Source: Parabacteroides sp. Marseille-P3160 (GTDB lineage: Bacteria > Bacteroidota > Bacteroidia > Bacteroidales > Tannerellaceae). From it: a DNA stretch of 64,000 bases. Location: positions 4,162,548-4,226,547 of the forward strand of contig NZ_LT799418.1 of assembly GCF_900162725.1 (NCBI RefSeq), written 5' to 3'. Shown here in pieces: positions 44,927-53,149 of this stretch. A model generated the notes under the pieces. That model had not been told where the DNA came from and made no database searches. It saw nothing but the letters and a program-made list of their open reading frames with translations. The translations under genes and the position numbers were made by a program. How positions within the stretch are numbered: the first letter of the stretch is position 1; every line of letters starts with the position of its first letter.

Positions 44927-45250
44927 ATGCCAGTAAAAAGGGAAAAGCCGCCCAAGAAAGCGGCTGAAAAAGAAAACTCTCCCAAAATTACGCCGCTTAC
45001 ACTTCGGTATATCTTTCTTACAAAGGAGAACGCATGGTGCGCATCCGGATCGGACAAGCTCGGAATTGGAGACGAATACCTGCATGGCGGCATTCCGTTG
45101 GTAAACCGGAAATCGCTGATCGATAATTTTGCCGACGTTCCCGACAAAACAACGGTTGTGAACTTGTTGAGCGCATTCGGTAAACTGCTCAATAACATAA
45201 AACGACTTGAAATATGGATACGGAGGTTTTATACCTCCATTTTGTTTTGA
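44927..45250 (+). CDS. Small hypothetical protein
   Basis: 107 residues, not recognised. A Lys/Pro/Glu-rich N-terminus (MPVKREKPPKKAAEKENSPK) is followed by a segment with ENAWCASGSDKLGIGDEYLHGG and TVVNLLSAFGKLLNN. No signal peptide or membrane segment. Base composition is richer in G+C than the flanks. The last nine codons overlap a terminator hairpin with a T-run, so the original C-terminus may have been different, or the frame may be a fossil. The opposite-strand frame is less protein-like. Confidence 0.4.
   Translation: MPVKREKPPKKAAEKENSPKITPLTLRYIFLTKENAWCASGSDKLGIGDEYLHGGIPLVNRKSLIDNFADVPDKTTVVNLLSAFGKLLNNIKRLEIWIRRFYTSILF
45222..45249 (+). terminator. Intrinsic terminator upstream of the toxin-antitoxin operon
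   Basis: GGAGGT-tttat-ACCTCC (45222-45238) followed by ATTTTGTTTTG. It insulates the mntA promoter from upstream transcription and overlaps the end of the small frame before it. Confidence 0.65.
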
Positions 45251-45279
45251 TAAAAAGAGAAGATATCTTTGTAAAGATA
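45241..45279 (+). promoter_or_regulatory. Promoter with operator palindrome of the mntA-hepT operon
   Basis: A -33 TTTG (45241-45244), 19 bases, then the -7 box TATCTTTG (45264-45271): the best full Bacteroides-type promoter in the window. TATCTTT-gt-AAAGATA (45264-45279) is a perfect dyad lying on the -7 box and the transcription start. Autorepression by the antitoxin or the complex is the natural hypothesis. Confidence 0.7.
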
Positions 45280-45308
45280 ATCAAAACGGAATCATCTGAT
45301 TAAATCAT

Positions 45309-45620
45309 ATGAATATAATCTTAAAAAATAAGTTGAAATCGATAAAAGCTCTTTGTCGCCAATACAAAGTAAAAAGTTTATATTCATTTGGCTCCATAAA
45401 CACAAATCGTTTTGATCCGGCAAAAAGCGATATCGATTTATTATTAGAATTCGATCCGGGAATAACAATTGAAGAATATACGGACAACTTTTTTGCATTG
45501 CATGAGCAATTAACAAACCTATTCTCCAAAAAGATCGATCTTGTCACTAAGCGCTCTTTATCGAATCCTTTCTTTATCAATGAAGTTGAACAGACAAAAC
45601 AATTGCTGTATGGGGCGTAG
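45309..45620 (+). CDS. mntA: MNT-domain nucleotidyltransferase antitoxin
   Basis: 103 residues. The minimal nucleotidyltransferase core is LYSFGSINTNRFDPAKSDIDLLLEFDP, with the GS motif and the DxD metal-binding pair of the polymerase-beta fold. In characterised HEPN/MNT systems the MNT protein transfers AMP to a tyrosine of the HEPN toxin and so neutralises it. Its end overlaps the hepT start by 11 bp. Promoter with a palindrome lies 30-70 bases upstream. Confidence 0.88.
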   Translation: MNIILKNKLKSIKALCRQYKVKSLYSFGSINTNRFDPAKSDIDLLLEFDPGITIEEYTDNFFALHEQLTNLFSKKIDLVTKRSLSNPFFINEVEQTKQLLYGA

Positions 45621-45957
45621 CTCTCGGAAATATTTATACGACATTCTGCAATCCATCGATTCAATCAATGAATATATAGGAGATCAAAAAGATTTTTTTG
45701 CATACGAACAGAACAAACTATTACGACGGGCGGTAGAGCGAGAATTAGAAATTATCGGTGAAGCGCCCCATCATCTACTCCAATTAAATCCTGAAATAGA
45801 GATTAGTAATGCACGAAAGATTATCAACTTGCGAAAATTCGTTATCCATGGCTATGATAAAGTAGATAACGTCATTATATGGGGTGTCGTCAGTAAAGAT
45901 TTACCAATGCTGAAAGAGCAGGTTCAGAAATTAATGGACCAATCTACCATTCTTTAA
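45610..45957 (+). CDS. hepT: HEPN (DUF86) RNase toxin
   Basis: 115 residues from ATG 45610, the start that overlaps mntA by 11 bp; a longer frame from 45541 would lie deep inside mntA. Helical HEPN fold with LLRRAVERELEIIGEAPHHL and the catalytic Rx4HxY motif in RKFVIHGYDKV. The toxin is expected to cleave RNA until its motif tyrosine is AMPylated by the partner. Usual family length. The module lies in the spacer between PUL2 and PUL3. Confidence 0.9.
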   Translation: MGRSSRKYLYDILQSIDSINEYIGDQKDFFAYEQNKLLRRAVERELEIIGEAPHHLLQLNPEIEISNARKIINLRKFVIHGYDKVDNVIIWGVVSKDLPMLKEQVQKLMDQSTIL

Positions 45958-46112
45958 ATGCAGCCACCCTCGTTTCTACTTGTCTTAACCGGCGGACAAT
46001 TTGCCTGGCGCAGAAAAGACGGCGTTCTGGTTGTCCCGATAGGGTGCTTGAAAAATTGACCGGATAAGGATATTTTTTACTGTCAGTCGCATGCACGGAT
46101 GTTATATTATTG

Positions 46113-46149
46113 TAAGCCTTCAGGCAACATGCCATTGCCTAAAGGCTTA
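46113..46149. terminator. Strong hairpin between hepT and the GH2 gene
   Basis: TAAGCCTT-c-AGGCAA pairs with TTGCCT-a-AAGGCTTA around a 7-nt loop (46113-46149). On the plus strand CTTTTAAT follows, so it terminates hepT best, but the symmetric stem may also stop the convergent PUL3 transcript. The 155 bases between hepT and the hairpin hold no convincing gene. Confidence 0.65.
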
Positions 46150-46194
46150 CTTTTAATCCGGCAGAATCAGGAAATAAATATTCTAAGTGGTAGT

Positions 46195-48915
46195 TTATTT
46201 TAATGAATACACCTCTTTTTTAATATTCCAGCCTTTCACAACTAATATCCTGTCTACAGGTAACTTAGAGGTGTTCGTTTCTATTGTAATAGACTTTCTC
46301 TCTCCGGGAAGTAGAGAAAAGAAATTATCGGTATAAAAAGAGGGCCGGATGGGTTTATTATTACTATCCAGAAACTGAAGTTGCGTAAAAAAGGCAATGG
46401 TTCCCGATGTATTCCGAAGATCTATTTCCACAAAATAACGATCTTGCTCCTTGCGAGTCTTATAATTCACCTTAAGTTGAGTTTGTTTAAGTTCGGACAA
46501 ATCCTCGAACCCGGCGGTGGTAGGCCCGGTCAAGGTCTTACGCCCTTCGTATTTATTATTGGAACGCCAATAGAAGTTACTGCCGACCTCTTTCCCTTTG
46601 TCATCAAACAATCTTAATTTAATGAAATGGACATTCGAGATATTAACGGGAAAGTCTATTTTAAAAAGATCTTTTGCCGTACCGTTCTCCGGAAGATTAA
46701 CAACTGCTTCCTTTGAAAACACTTTCCGGCTATTCAAATCATAAATTTCTGCAAGTATTTTATAGTTATTAAATGCCCGGTAATAGTCGTTGATTACCGA
46801 AACCGTATTTTTGAGATAATCGAACTGCGGATGTAGGGGTTCACAGGCATTTTGTGTTGCATACAACGCAGCCGTAGGTTCCAAAGACCAATCCCACATA
46901 CGGGCGCATACCTGGCGAATAGGCGGATTATGATACCAAAATAAGAATCCGGAACAATAGCGGTCACCCCAACCCAGCTTATTATAATTCCAGACTTCCC
47001 AAATGCTTTTATAATTGAAGGCGCCAACCAATTGCCCTTTCTCTGCAAACTCATCGATGCTTTTCGACTCGCCGTATTCATTGACCATATCGGTATACAT
47101 TGTAGTCATCAGGTGGAAACCATTTCCGTCCGAATAATCCCATACTTCCTTATTTATCGGCCATAAGTCTTTTTCATCCATCATTTCACGTAAACATTCC
47201 ACCGTAGGCAGACAAGGGGCGCCATATTCAGGATTAAAGCCATCCACCCGGCTCCCCCTGTCCGAAGCCGTATTTTCATAATGGCACATAATGTTAACCT
47301 GTTTATACGGGCTTCCATCATGAACTCCGCAGCACTCCGATTGCATTTGATATCCCCGGGTCCCATCTAAATTCTGTATCAACTCCTCTGTTTCAGGCAT
47401 CTCCGTTGATTCGTTGGATGAAACATAATAGGCCAGAGAGGGGTGGTTGCGAATACGTTTGACGGTAGAGATTACATTATTATAATAGATACTCTCGTCT
47501 ACCGGATGCTTCGTATCTCCCGTCATCCAAAATTCTGTCCATACCATAATCCCCAATTCATCGCATAGCTGAAAAAAATAATCGGATTCCGTGATTCCTC
47601 CTCCCCAAAAACGAATCAGATTAATGCCGGCTTGCGCCGTATAGCGTAATTCAGCATAGGTACGTTCCTCCGAATTTCGAAGCATATTTTCGGGAAGCCA
47701 GTTGGTTCCTCTGATAAAAATAGGCTTTCCGTTCACATAGAATGTGCGTGATTTGTCCGGTGTATTGGTATCGGAAGTTATTTCCCGTATGCCGAATCGC
47801 GAAGAAATGGAATCCAAGACGTTGCCTCCCTTATCCGTCACCGTTAGTGCAAGGTCATACAGCTCCTGTTCTCCTTTATTTATCGGCCACCATAAACGGG
47901 GATTCTTGATAACCAATTGAGGATATTCCTCTGGAGTAAAAATAATTTCTTTTTTTTGTCCTCTGATTAACTGGATTTGCTTTTCAAAGGTTATATTTTC
48001 TCCTTTTATTTCACCTCTGACAGTGACTTCCTGAACGGTCCAGTTTGCATTCGGATTAATGACTTCGACGGAAATCGTTTGTTTTGATAAATCATAGCCG
48101 GGCTTTGACAGGTCAGATTTAACAAACGGGTGGCGAAGCGCAACATTCCCGGTGGTGTAAACAGAAATGTCTTTCCAGATCCCGGTATTACGATCCCGGA
48201 TGCCGTCCAAGAAAGTAAAATCCCATCCGACAGTCATTAATTGGGTTACATTTTTCCCGATTTCTCCGTTTCCTCCATTTTGAAATTCATTATTCAAAGC
48301 CCCGATCGCCTTTTTACCTTTAGGCTTAATGGTGCCCGGAACATCAATCGGATAGACTTTTACAGCTAATACATTCTTCTGATCAAAAAGAATATAATCG
48401 GAAATATCGATATGATCCTGATAAAACATACCGGCGATATTACCCACCATATTACCGTTCAACCATAATTCAGCGCGATAATTTATACCGTCGACCTGCA
48501 GCCACGTCTTTTTATTTTTATAATTTTCTGCAGGCGTATCAAATTCCGTCCTGAACCAATAAGTATAAAAATCGCGGCCTGTATGATAAAGGTCGGGAAT
48601 CAGGTTCGATTCCAATTTGTTATTTAAGCCGTAGTAAGGTTCCGGATAAATCTTATTATACACCAAAGAGTTGAGAACCGTTCCCGGAACGACAGCCGGC
48701 ATCCAATCATCCATCGGGACTCCGGAGGTCGAAATATCTTCCGCCTTGCCTGACAGTTCGCCCGCCTTTTTCATTTTCCAGACAAATTCCCCTTTATGTC
48801 CGTCCTTCGATTTCAGAACTGTATTATAAATCCGTTCATTCCGAACCTCCTGTCCGTAGCACAAACACGTGTATAGTATTGTAATTAAAAAGATTATTTT
48901 TTTCACTGGCTTCAT
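46195..48915 (-). CDS. Glycoside hydrolase family 2, beta-mannosidase/exo-glucosaminidase type
   Basis: 906 residues, signal peptide ending CLCYGQ. A jelly-roll N-terminal domain (MPAVVPGTVLNSLVYNKIYPEPYYGLN) and Ig-like domain precede the TIM barrel (FIRGTNWLPENMLRNSEERTY, INLIRFWGGGITESDYFFQ). E502 in SNESTEMP is the expected acid/base and E563 in NPEYGAPCLP the nucleophile. This pattern is closest to the exo-beta-D-glucosaminidase/beta-mannosidase branch of GH2. With GH130 next door, processing of beta-mannosides or of a mannose-GlcNAc core is plausible. It is the last gene of PUL3. Confidence 0.9.
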   Translation of the reverse strand: MKPVKKIIFLITILYTCLCYGQEVRNERIYNTVLKSKDGHKGEFVWKMKKAGELSGKAEDISTSGVPMDDWMPAVVPGTVLNSLVYNKIYPEPYYGLNNKLESNLIPDLYHTGRDFYTYWFRTEFDTPAENYKNKKTWLQVDGINYRAELWLNGNMVGNIAGMFYQDHIDISDYILFDQKNVLAVKVYPIDVPGTIKPKGKKAIGALNNEFQNGGNGEIGKNVTQLMTVGWDFTFLDGIRDRNTGIWKDISVYTTGNVALRHPFVKSDLSKPGYDLSKQTISVEVINPNANWTVQEVTVRGEIKGENITFEKQIQLIRGQKKEIIFTPEEYPQLVIKNPRLWWPINKGEQELYDLALTVTDKGGNVLDSISSRFGIREITSDTNTPDKSRTFYVNGKPIFIRGTNWLPENMLRNSEERTYAELRYTAQAGINLIRFWGGGITESDYFFQLCDELGIMVWTEFWMTGDTKHPVDESIYYNNVISTVKRIRNHPSLAYYVSSNESTEMPETEELIQNLDGTRGYQMQSECCGVHDGSPYKQVNIMCHYENTASDRGSRVDGFNPEYGAPCLPTVECLREMMDEKDLWPINKEVWDYSDGNGFHLMTTMYTDMVNEYGESKSIDEFAEKGQLVGAFNYKSIWEVWNYNKLGWGDRYCSGFLFWYHNPPIRQVCARMWDWSLEPTAALYATQNACEPLHPQFDYLKNTVSVINDYYRAFNNYKILAEIYDLNSRKVFSKEAVVNLPENGTAKDLFKIDFPVNISNVHFIKLRLFDDKGKEVGSNFYWRSNNKYEGRKTLTGPTTAGFEDLSELKQTQLKVNYKTRKEQDRYFVEIDLRNTSGTIAFFTQLQFLDSNNKPIRPSFYTDNFFSLLPGERKSITIETNTSKLPVDRILVVKGWNIKKEVYSLK

Positions 48916-48981
48916 CTTATTATTTATTTTATTGCATTCTATAATTGTGCATAAGGACTATTTCCATAGAAACGGGGGAAC

Positions 48982-50169
48982 TTAATTTAATTCCGGCAGA
49001 ACATCTCCATCTATATTTTTCGTAGGGTCGTATATAGCGACACTTACTTGCGAGTCAGCACATCCATAATATAAATACCATTTTCCTTTAAAAAAGGCAA
49101 GGCCTTCAATAAAAACAGTTCCGTCAATATATTGGCCACTTTTTTCGAAATCTTCTATCGGTCGGAAAAAAGGAACATCCAAGCGGGCTATTGCCTTCAT
49201 AGGATCTTCTAAATCCATCAAAACTTGACCCGCGCTATAAGTCCCAGCGTTAAAACGAGGATCACGCATTTTATCATCCGTCTGATTTTTACCATTATAT
49301 AAAAGCAAAATACCTTTATCTGTCTTTATCGCGGGAGGTCCGCATTCCGTTAATGCACTGTCAAAATAACCATTCCGAGGTTTTATTACCGCCTTAAGAT
49401 CTCCTTTTTCATCCAATAGGGGCTTCCAATCAAGCAAATTATCTGATGTCGCAGCACATACCTGATGTTCGCCCCAATACATAAAATACAAATCGCCTAT
49501 TTTTGTAATGACTTGCTTACCCCCTTTTATTTCAGTTACAATCGAACCGGACTTGCAAGGCATATCTAAAAACCGGCCTTGATATGCCTCTTCGAATGCG
49601 GGTCCATGCTTCTCCCAAGTAATCAGATCTTCTGAAGTAGCAATACACAATCTCGGTTTGTCTCTGTTCCATGAGGTATATGCCATTACATAGAGACCCT
49701 CTTCCGTCATAACTATTCGTGGATCTTCACAGCCTCCCGGCCATTCATATTTTTTCATCGAATCCTCACCCGGAAACATTACCGGAGTCGTCCTCCTTTT
49801 CATCGTTATCCCATCCGGACTTTCCGCCAAACCGATACGGGACGTCCGTTTGCCTATTCCGACGCCTGAATTATCTTCAGCCCGGTAAAGGACATATATT
49901 TTATCTCCTTTTACTATTGCCGCCGGATTAAAGGTGTCGCTCTCCTCCCAGTTTATTTCCTTCTTTTGCATAGGGCAATAAAATTTGGTATCCGTAAGCG
50001 GAACAATTACCGGATTTACTCCTTTGGGACGTTCAAATCCACCTAAGGCCCATTCAGGTAATGGATTTCCCCTCTCTTCCATTTTATGTTCCTTCGTTTT
50101 TTGAGGATTATAACAAGAGATACAAGCAATGCAAAGGAGAGCAGATACAAAAGTCAAAACCTTTTTCAT
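48982..50169 (-). CDS. Glycoside hydrolase family 130 lipoprotein
   Basis: 395 residues with a lipoprotein signal (LLCIACISC, Cys19). The five-bladed propeller motifs of GH130 are clear: ESDTFNPAAIVKGDKIYVLYRAED, GIGKRTSRIGLAESPDG, WPGGCEDPRIV (with the catalytic-site Asp) and GYFDSALTECGPPA. Family members are beta-mannoside phosphorylases in the cytoplasm or, in secreted forms, mannosidases acting by hydrolysis. The export signal argues for the hydrolytic type, since free phosphate is scarce outside (inference). Its neighbour is GH2. Confidence 0.88.
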   Translation of the reverse strand: MKKVLTFVSALLCIACISCYNPQKTKEHKMEERGNPLPEWALGGFERPKGVNPVIVPLTDTKFYCPMQKKEINWEESDTFNPAAIVKGDKIYVLYRAEDNSGVGIGKRTSRIGLAESPDGITMKRRTTPVMFPGEDSMKKYEWPGGCEDPRIVMTEEGLYVMAYTSWNRDKPRLCIATSEDLITWEKHGPAFEEAYQGRFLDMPCKSGSIVTEIKGGKQVITKIGDLYFMYWGEHQVCAATSDNLLDWKPLLDEKGDLKAVIKPRNGYFDSALTECGPPAIKTDKGILLLYNGKNQTDDKMRDPRFNAGTYSAGQVLMDLEDPMKAIARLDVPFFRPIEDFEKSGQYIDGTVFIEGLAFFKGKWYLYYGCADSQVSVAIYDPTKNIDGDVLPELN

Positions 50170-50220
50170 ATTATAAAATTTATGGGACAGGCATTTTTCT
50201 CTATCTTCATATGAAACATC

Positions 50221-51630
50221 TTATAAGAAATATTGGCCTTCCTCTTTCAACCTCTTTCTTAAATATTTAATATCAACAGCATGAACATCATTTTTCGATT
50301 GCACAATCGCATGTTGGGCAGCCATACCTGCAGCTTCACCTGTCACTAAGCAAGGAGGCATCACCCGTAAACTGCCGAAAGCCTCTTCATCGGTCGAGAT
50401 ACAACGACCAGCTGTCAATACGTTCTTCAAACCCTTTGGCGTCAAACAGCGATAAGGAATGCCATGTGATTCGCCTTTTTTATAGCGCGTCTCTTTATAC
50501 CCATCTTTATGAACATCAAGATAATAAGAATTACGTCCAATTTCATCCTCAAAAGTACGTCTTTGCATCCAATCATCAACCGTAAAGATATAATCGCCCT
50601 CAATACGCCGGCTATCACGCACGCCAAGAATAGTACCTGTTTTCGAAAGAAAGGCGCTAGCGAAGATATCTGGATAGAGTTCGGCCAAGGCGGCAACAAA
50701 CTGAGCGGCTTTCTGACGACCGGTCATCATGGCTTCCGACAAAGCCCAAGGATCCGTAGCGTCCACATTGACGAGATGGCCGGCGTTCATGCCCAACAAA
50801 CCGGGACCGACAAGTTTGTCGTTTAGGAAGTTATCAAAGAGAGGATATTTGCCCGATTCAATTAAATCACCGGCTTTGGAGCGAAACGATGACTGAACGG
50901 CAGGACCGTTCCCGTATCTGTATTGGTCAATATTGCCGATAGCAAAACAGAGCGTAGAACTCTGCACAACACCGTTATCGTCGCCTCGTTTGAACGAAGC
51001 ACCCGCCCAAGCCGCCAAATCGCCATCGCCGGTAGCATCAATATAAACCTTGGCCTTAAAAGCCGTAAGCCCTGATTTATTCGCTACAATCACGGCATCA
51101 ACCGTATCATTGGCCGACTTCTCAACAGCAGCCAGACGCGAGAAAAACAACACTTTCGCACCGGATTCCATAACCATTTTGTCATAGACCGACATCAGAT
51201 ATTCAGGATTAATGCTGACCCAGTTGAGTTTGTCTGCCGGTTCGTGCGGAACGCCTTTCTTCGATTCGTTGAAAATCTTCTCAGCCAAACCGCGATAGAT
51301 AATCTTTTCGCCGTCCGAGAATGGACACCAGGCATTCAGGATACCCGCCGTGCCCATGCCGCCAAGCTGTCCTGTTGCCTCGATAAGCAGCGTCTTTGCA
51401 CCTTCGCGGGCAGCCGCGATTGCCGCCGTACAACCACCCGGGCCAGCGCCTACTACGATGACATCCCAACTATTATCGACAGGTATCTTCTTGTTTTTCA
51501 AGGATACAGTATCTCTAACTTCAACGGCCGTGATGCCGTTGCTACTATTAGCTGCCGCAAACGATGGAGTGGCAACTGCCACAGCCATCATTCCAGCGTT
51601 TTTTATAAAATCTCTACGCGTTCTCGTCAT
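50221..51630 (-). CDS. FAD-dependent oxidoreductase with Tat signal
   Basis: 469 residues from ATG 51630; the 17-codon extension upstream runs into susD. A twin-arginine signal (RTRRDFIKNAGMM) ends near SFAAAN. The dinucleotide-binding GAGPGGCTAAIAAAREGAKTLLIE and GQLGGMGT, then YIDATGDGDLAAWAGAS and the C-terminal GEAAGMAAQHAI place it in the FAD_oxidored family (PF12831). Homologues recur in PULs, but the substrate is unknown; oxidation of a sugar or polyol is inferred. It starts 7 bp after the susD stop and is the gene between transporter and hydrolases in PUL3. G+C is higher than in the flanking PUL genes. Confidence 0.88.
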   Translation of the reverse strand: MTRTRRDFIKNAGMMAVAVATPSFAAANSSNGITAVEVRDTVSLKNKKIPVDNSWDVIVVGAGPGGCTAAIAAAREGAKTLLIEATGQLGGMGTAGILNAWCPFSDGEKIIYRGLAEKIFNESKKGVPHEPADKLNWVSINPEYLMSVYDKMVMESGAKVLFFSRLAAVEKSANDTVDAVIVANKSGLTAFKAKVYIDATGDGDLAAWAGASFKRGDDNGVVQSSTLCFAIGNIDQYRYGNGPAVQSSFRSKAGDLIESGKYPLFDNFLNDKLVGPGLLGMNAGHLVNVDATDPWALSEAMMTGRQKAAQFVAALAELYPDIFASAFLSKTGTILGVRDSRRIEGDYIFTVDDWMQRRTFEDEIGRNSYYLDVHKDGYKETRYKKGESHGIPYRCLTPKGLKNVLTAGRCISTDEEAFGSLRVMPPCLVTGEAAGMAAQHAIVQSKNDVHAVDIKYLRKRLKEEGQYFL

Positions 51631-51637
51631 AATAATA

Positions 51638-53137
51638 TTATTTCCAAAGATCTTGTTGTTCCAGTTTGGGATTAGCATCAAGTTCGATTTGCGGAATAGG
51701 GAAGATATAATGCTTTTCCTGTATAACGCTGCCTATTGCAGGATTTTGAGCCATTAGTGCGTCTTTCAATTTGTGAGTGCGCACGAGGTCAAACCACCGA
51801 TGAGCCTCAAACGCCAGTTCGAGGCGACGTTCAAGAAGTATGATATCCACAAAAGCATCGACGCTGCCAACCGGCTGCACATCGCACTCGGCGGGCTGGT
51901 CCAGAGGAACGCCATAAGCGCGGCGACGTACTATATTCAGATACCTGTATGCCTCAGGGTCAGCGGGATTCTTGCGCCCCAGCGCCTCCGCTTTCATCAA
52001 CAAAACATCCGAATAACGCAAAACAGGATGATTATTGCCACTGTTGCTACGCGTTGCAATCGACGTCAGGTCAATGTATTTATTACAATAATAAGGATAC
52101 AGAATTGTTGACGCCATGTTGGGATATTCCTCGCGAGTATAAAGGCGGACACACACATTGCGACGGGTATCACTGCATGTTCCGTCGGGATTAGAGCCGT
52201 ATGCGTCCCATAGATTTTTCGTAACCGGATTATCGCCGTAACCAGCCCAACCGTTGATATTCACAAAAGGAGGACGGAAAAAGCCGTTATATATGCTGCC
52301 CGGATTAGAGGAACCTGCCAAAAACTGTATCTCAAACAGCGATTCGGGACCATTCTCCTTGTTCAAGTCGAAATTGTCGGCATAAGAAGTATTGAGTTTA
52401 TAATCACCGGAGTTGATAACCTTGTCGGTTTGCGTGATGGCCTTGTCCCATTCTTCGTGCGTGAGATAAACTTTTGCCAGCAGACCTGATGCAGCGCCTC
52501 GCGTAGCCCTGCCGATATCCCCCTTGCTATATTCCTTGACTGAAGGAAGATTCTCTTCGGCATATTGGAGGTCGGATATGATCAACTGATAGATAGTCTC
52601 TTTCGGATCGCGTGTAACCTCCAGGTTTTCCAAACTTGTAGTCTGATGCTCACGCAGAGGCACGTCACCCCAATATCTCACCAAGTTGAAATAATAAAAA
52701 GCGCGCATGAATTTTGCTTCGCCAATAAAGTTCTTGCGTTTGGTTTCCGATATCGTTCCTTCGGACATCGCTTCTATATTGTCGATGGCATAATTGCATA
52801 TGTTGATGGCGCTGTAATAGGCGACCCATATATCATACACCAACTTCGAATCGGGAGTGTAGATAAATTTATCGAACTCATTTTTATTTACATTACTGGT
52901 GTTGCGTCCGTCACCCCACTCGCAATCGTCAGTAGCCTGGCTATGAATAGTTTCGGAATACTGATTGAAGACATCCTGATTAGTATATCCGGCGTAAGCC
53001 GAGATGATAGCCGAACTTGCATCAGCCTCGCTCTTGAAGAAGTTTTCAGGCGTCAGCGAACTGTATGGTACCTGTTCCAAATCCACACAGGATGCGAGAA
53101 TTGATGTGATTGCTATAGAATAAAATATCTTTTTCAT
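51638..53137 (-). CDS. SusD/RagB family lipoprotein (PUL3)
   Basis: 499 residues, lipobox ITSILASC (Cys17). VDLEQVPYSSLTPENFFKSEADASSAII begins the mature protein; TPR-like GAASGLLAKVYLTHEEWDKAI and the end YIFPIPQIELDANPKLEQQ are typical. It is the glycan-binding lid for the SusC encoded 12 bp upstream. Mannose-type ligands are suggested only by the GH2/GH130 pair in the operon. Confidence 0.95.
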   Translation of the reverse strand: MKKIFYSIAITSILASCVDLEQVPYSSLTPENFFKSEADASSAIISAYAGYTNQDVFNQYSETIHSQATDDCEWGDGRNTSNVNKNEFDKFIYTPDSKLVYDIWVAYYSAINICNYAIDNIEAMSEGTISETKRKNFIGEAKFMRAFYYFNLVRYWGDVPLREHQTTSLENLEVTRDPKETIYQLIISDLQYAEENLPSVKEYSKGDIGRATRGAASGLLAKVYLTHEEWDKAITQTDKVINSGDYKLNTSYADNFDLNKENGPESLFEIQFLAGSSNPGSIYNGFFRPPFVNINGWAGYGDNPVTKNLWDAYGSNPDGTCSDTRRNVCVRLYTREEYPNMASTILYPYYCNKYIDLTSIATRSNSGNNHPVLRYSDVLLMKAEALGRKNPADPEAYRYLNIVRRRAYGVPLDQPAECDVQPVGSVDAFVDIILLERRLELAFEAHRWFDLVRTHKLKDALMAQNPAIGSVIQEKHYIFPIPQIELDANPKLEQQDLWK

Positions 53138-53149
53138 CTTGCTTTCAAA

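Noticed and set aside
44896-45198. 100-codon minus-strand frame opposite the small hypothetical gene
   Set aside because: Serine/phenylalanine-rich mirror of the plus-strand frame, without signal peptide logic or known motif.
45541-45609. Longer start for hepT
   Set aside because: Would place 23 extra residues inside mntA; the 11-bp overlap from ATG 45610 matches the family length and arrangement.
45944-46135. A 63-codon minus-strand frame between hepT and the GH2 gene
   Set aside because: Overlaps the end of hepT and part of the terminator stem, has no recognisable domain or start signal; treated as non-coding.
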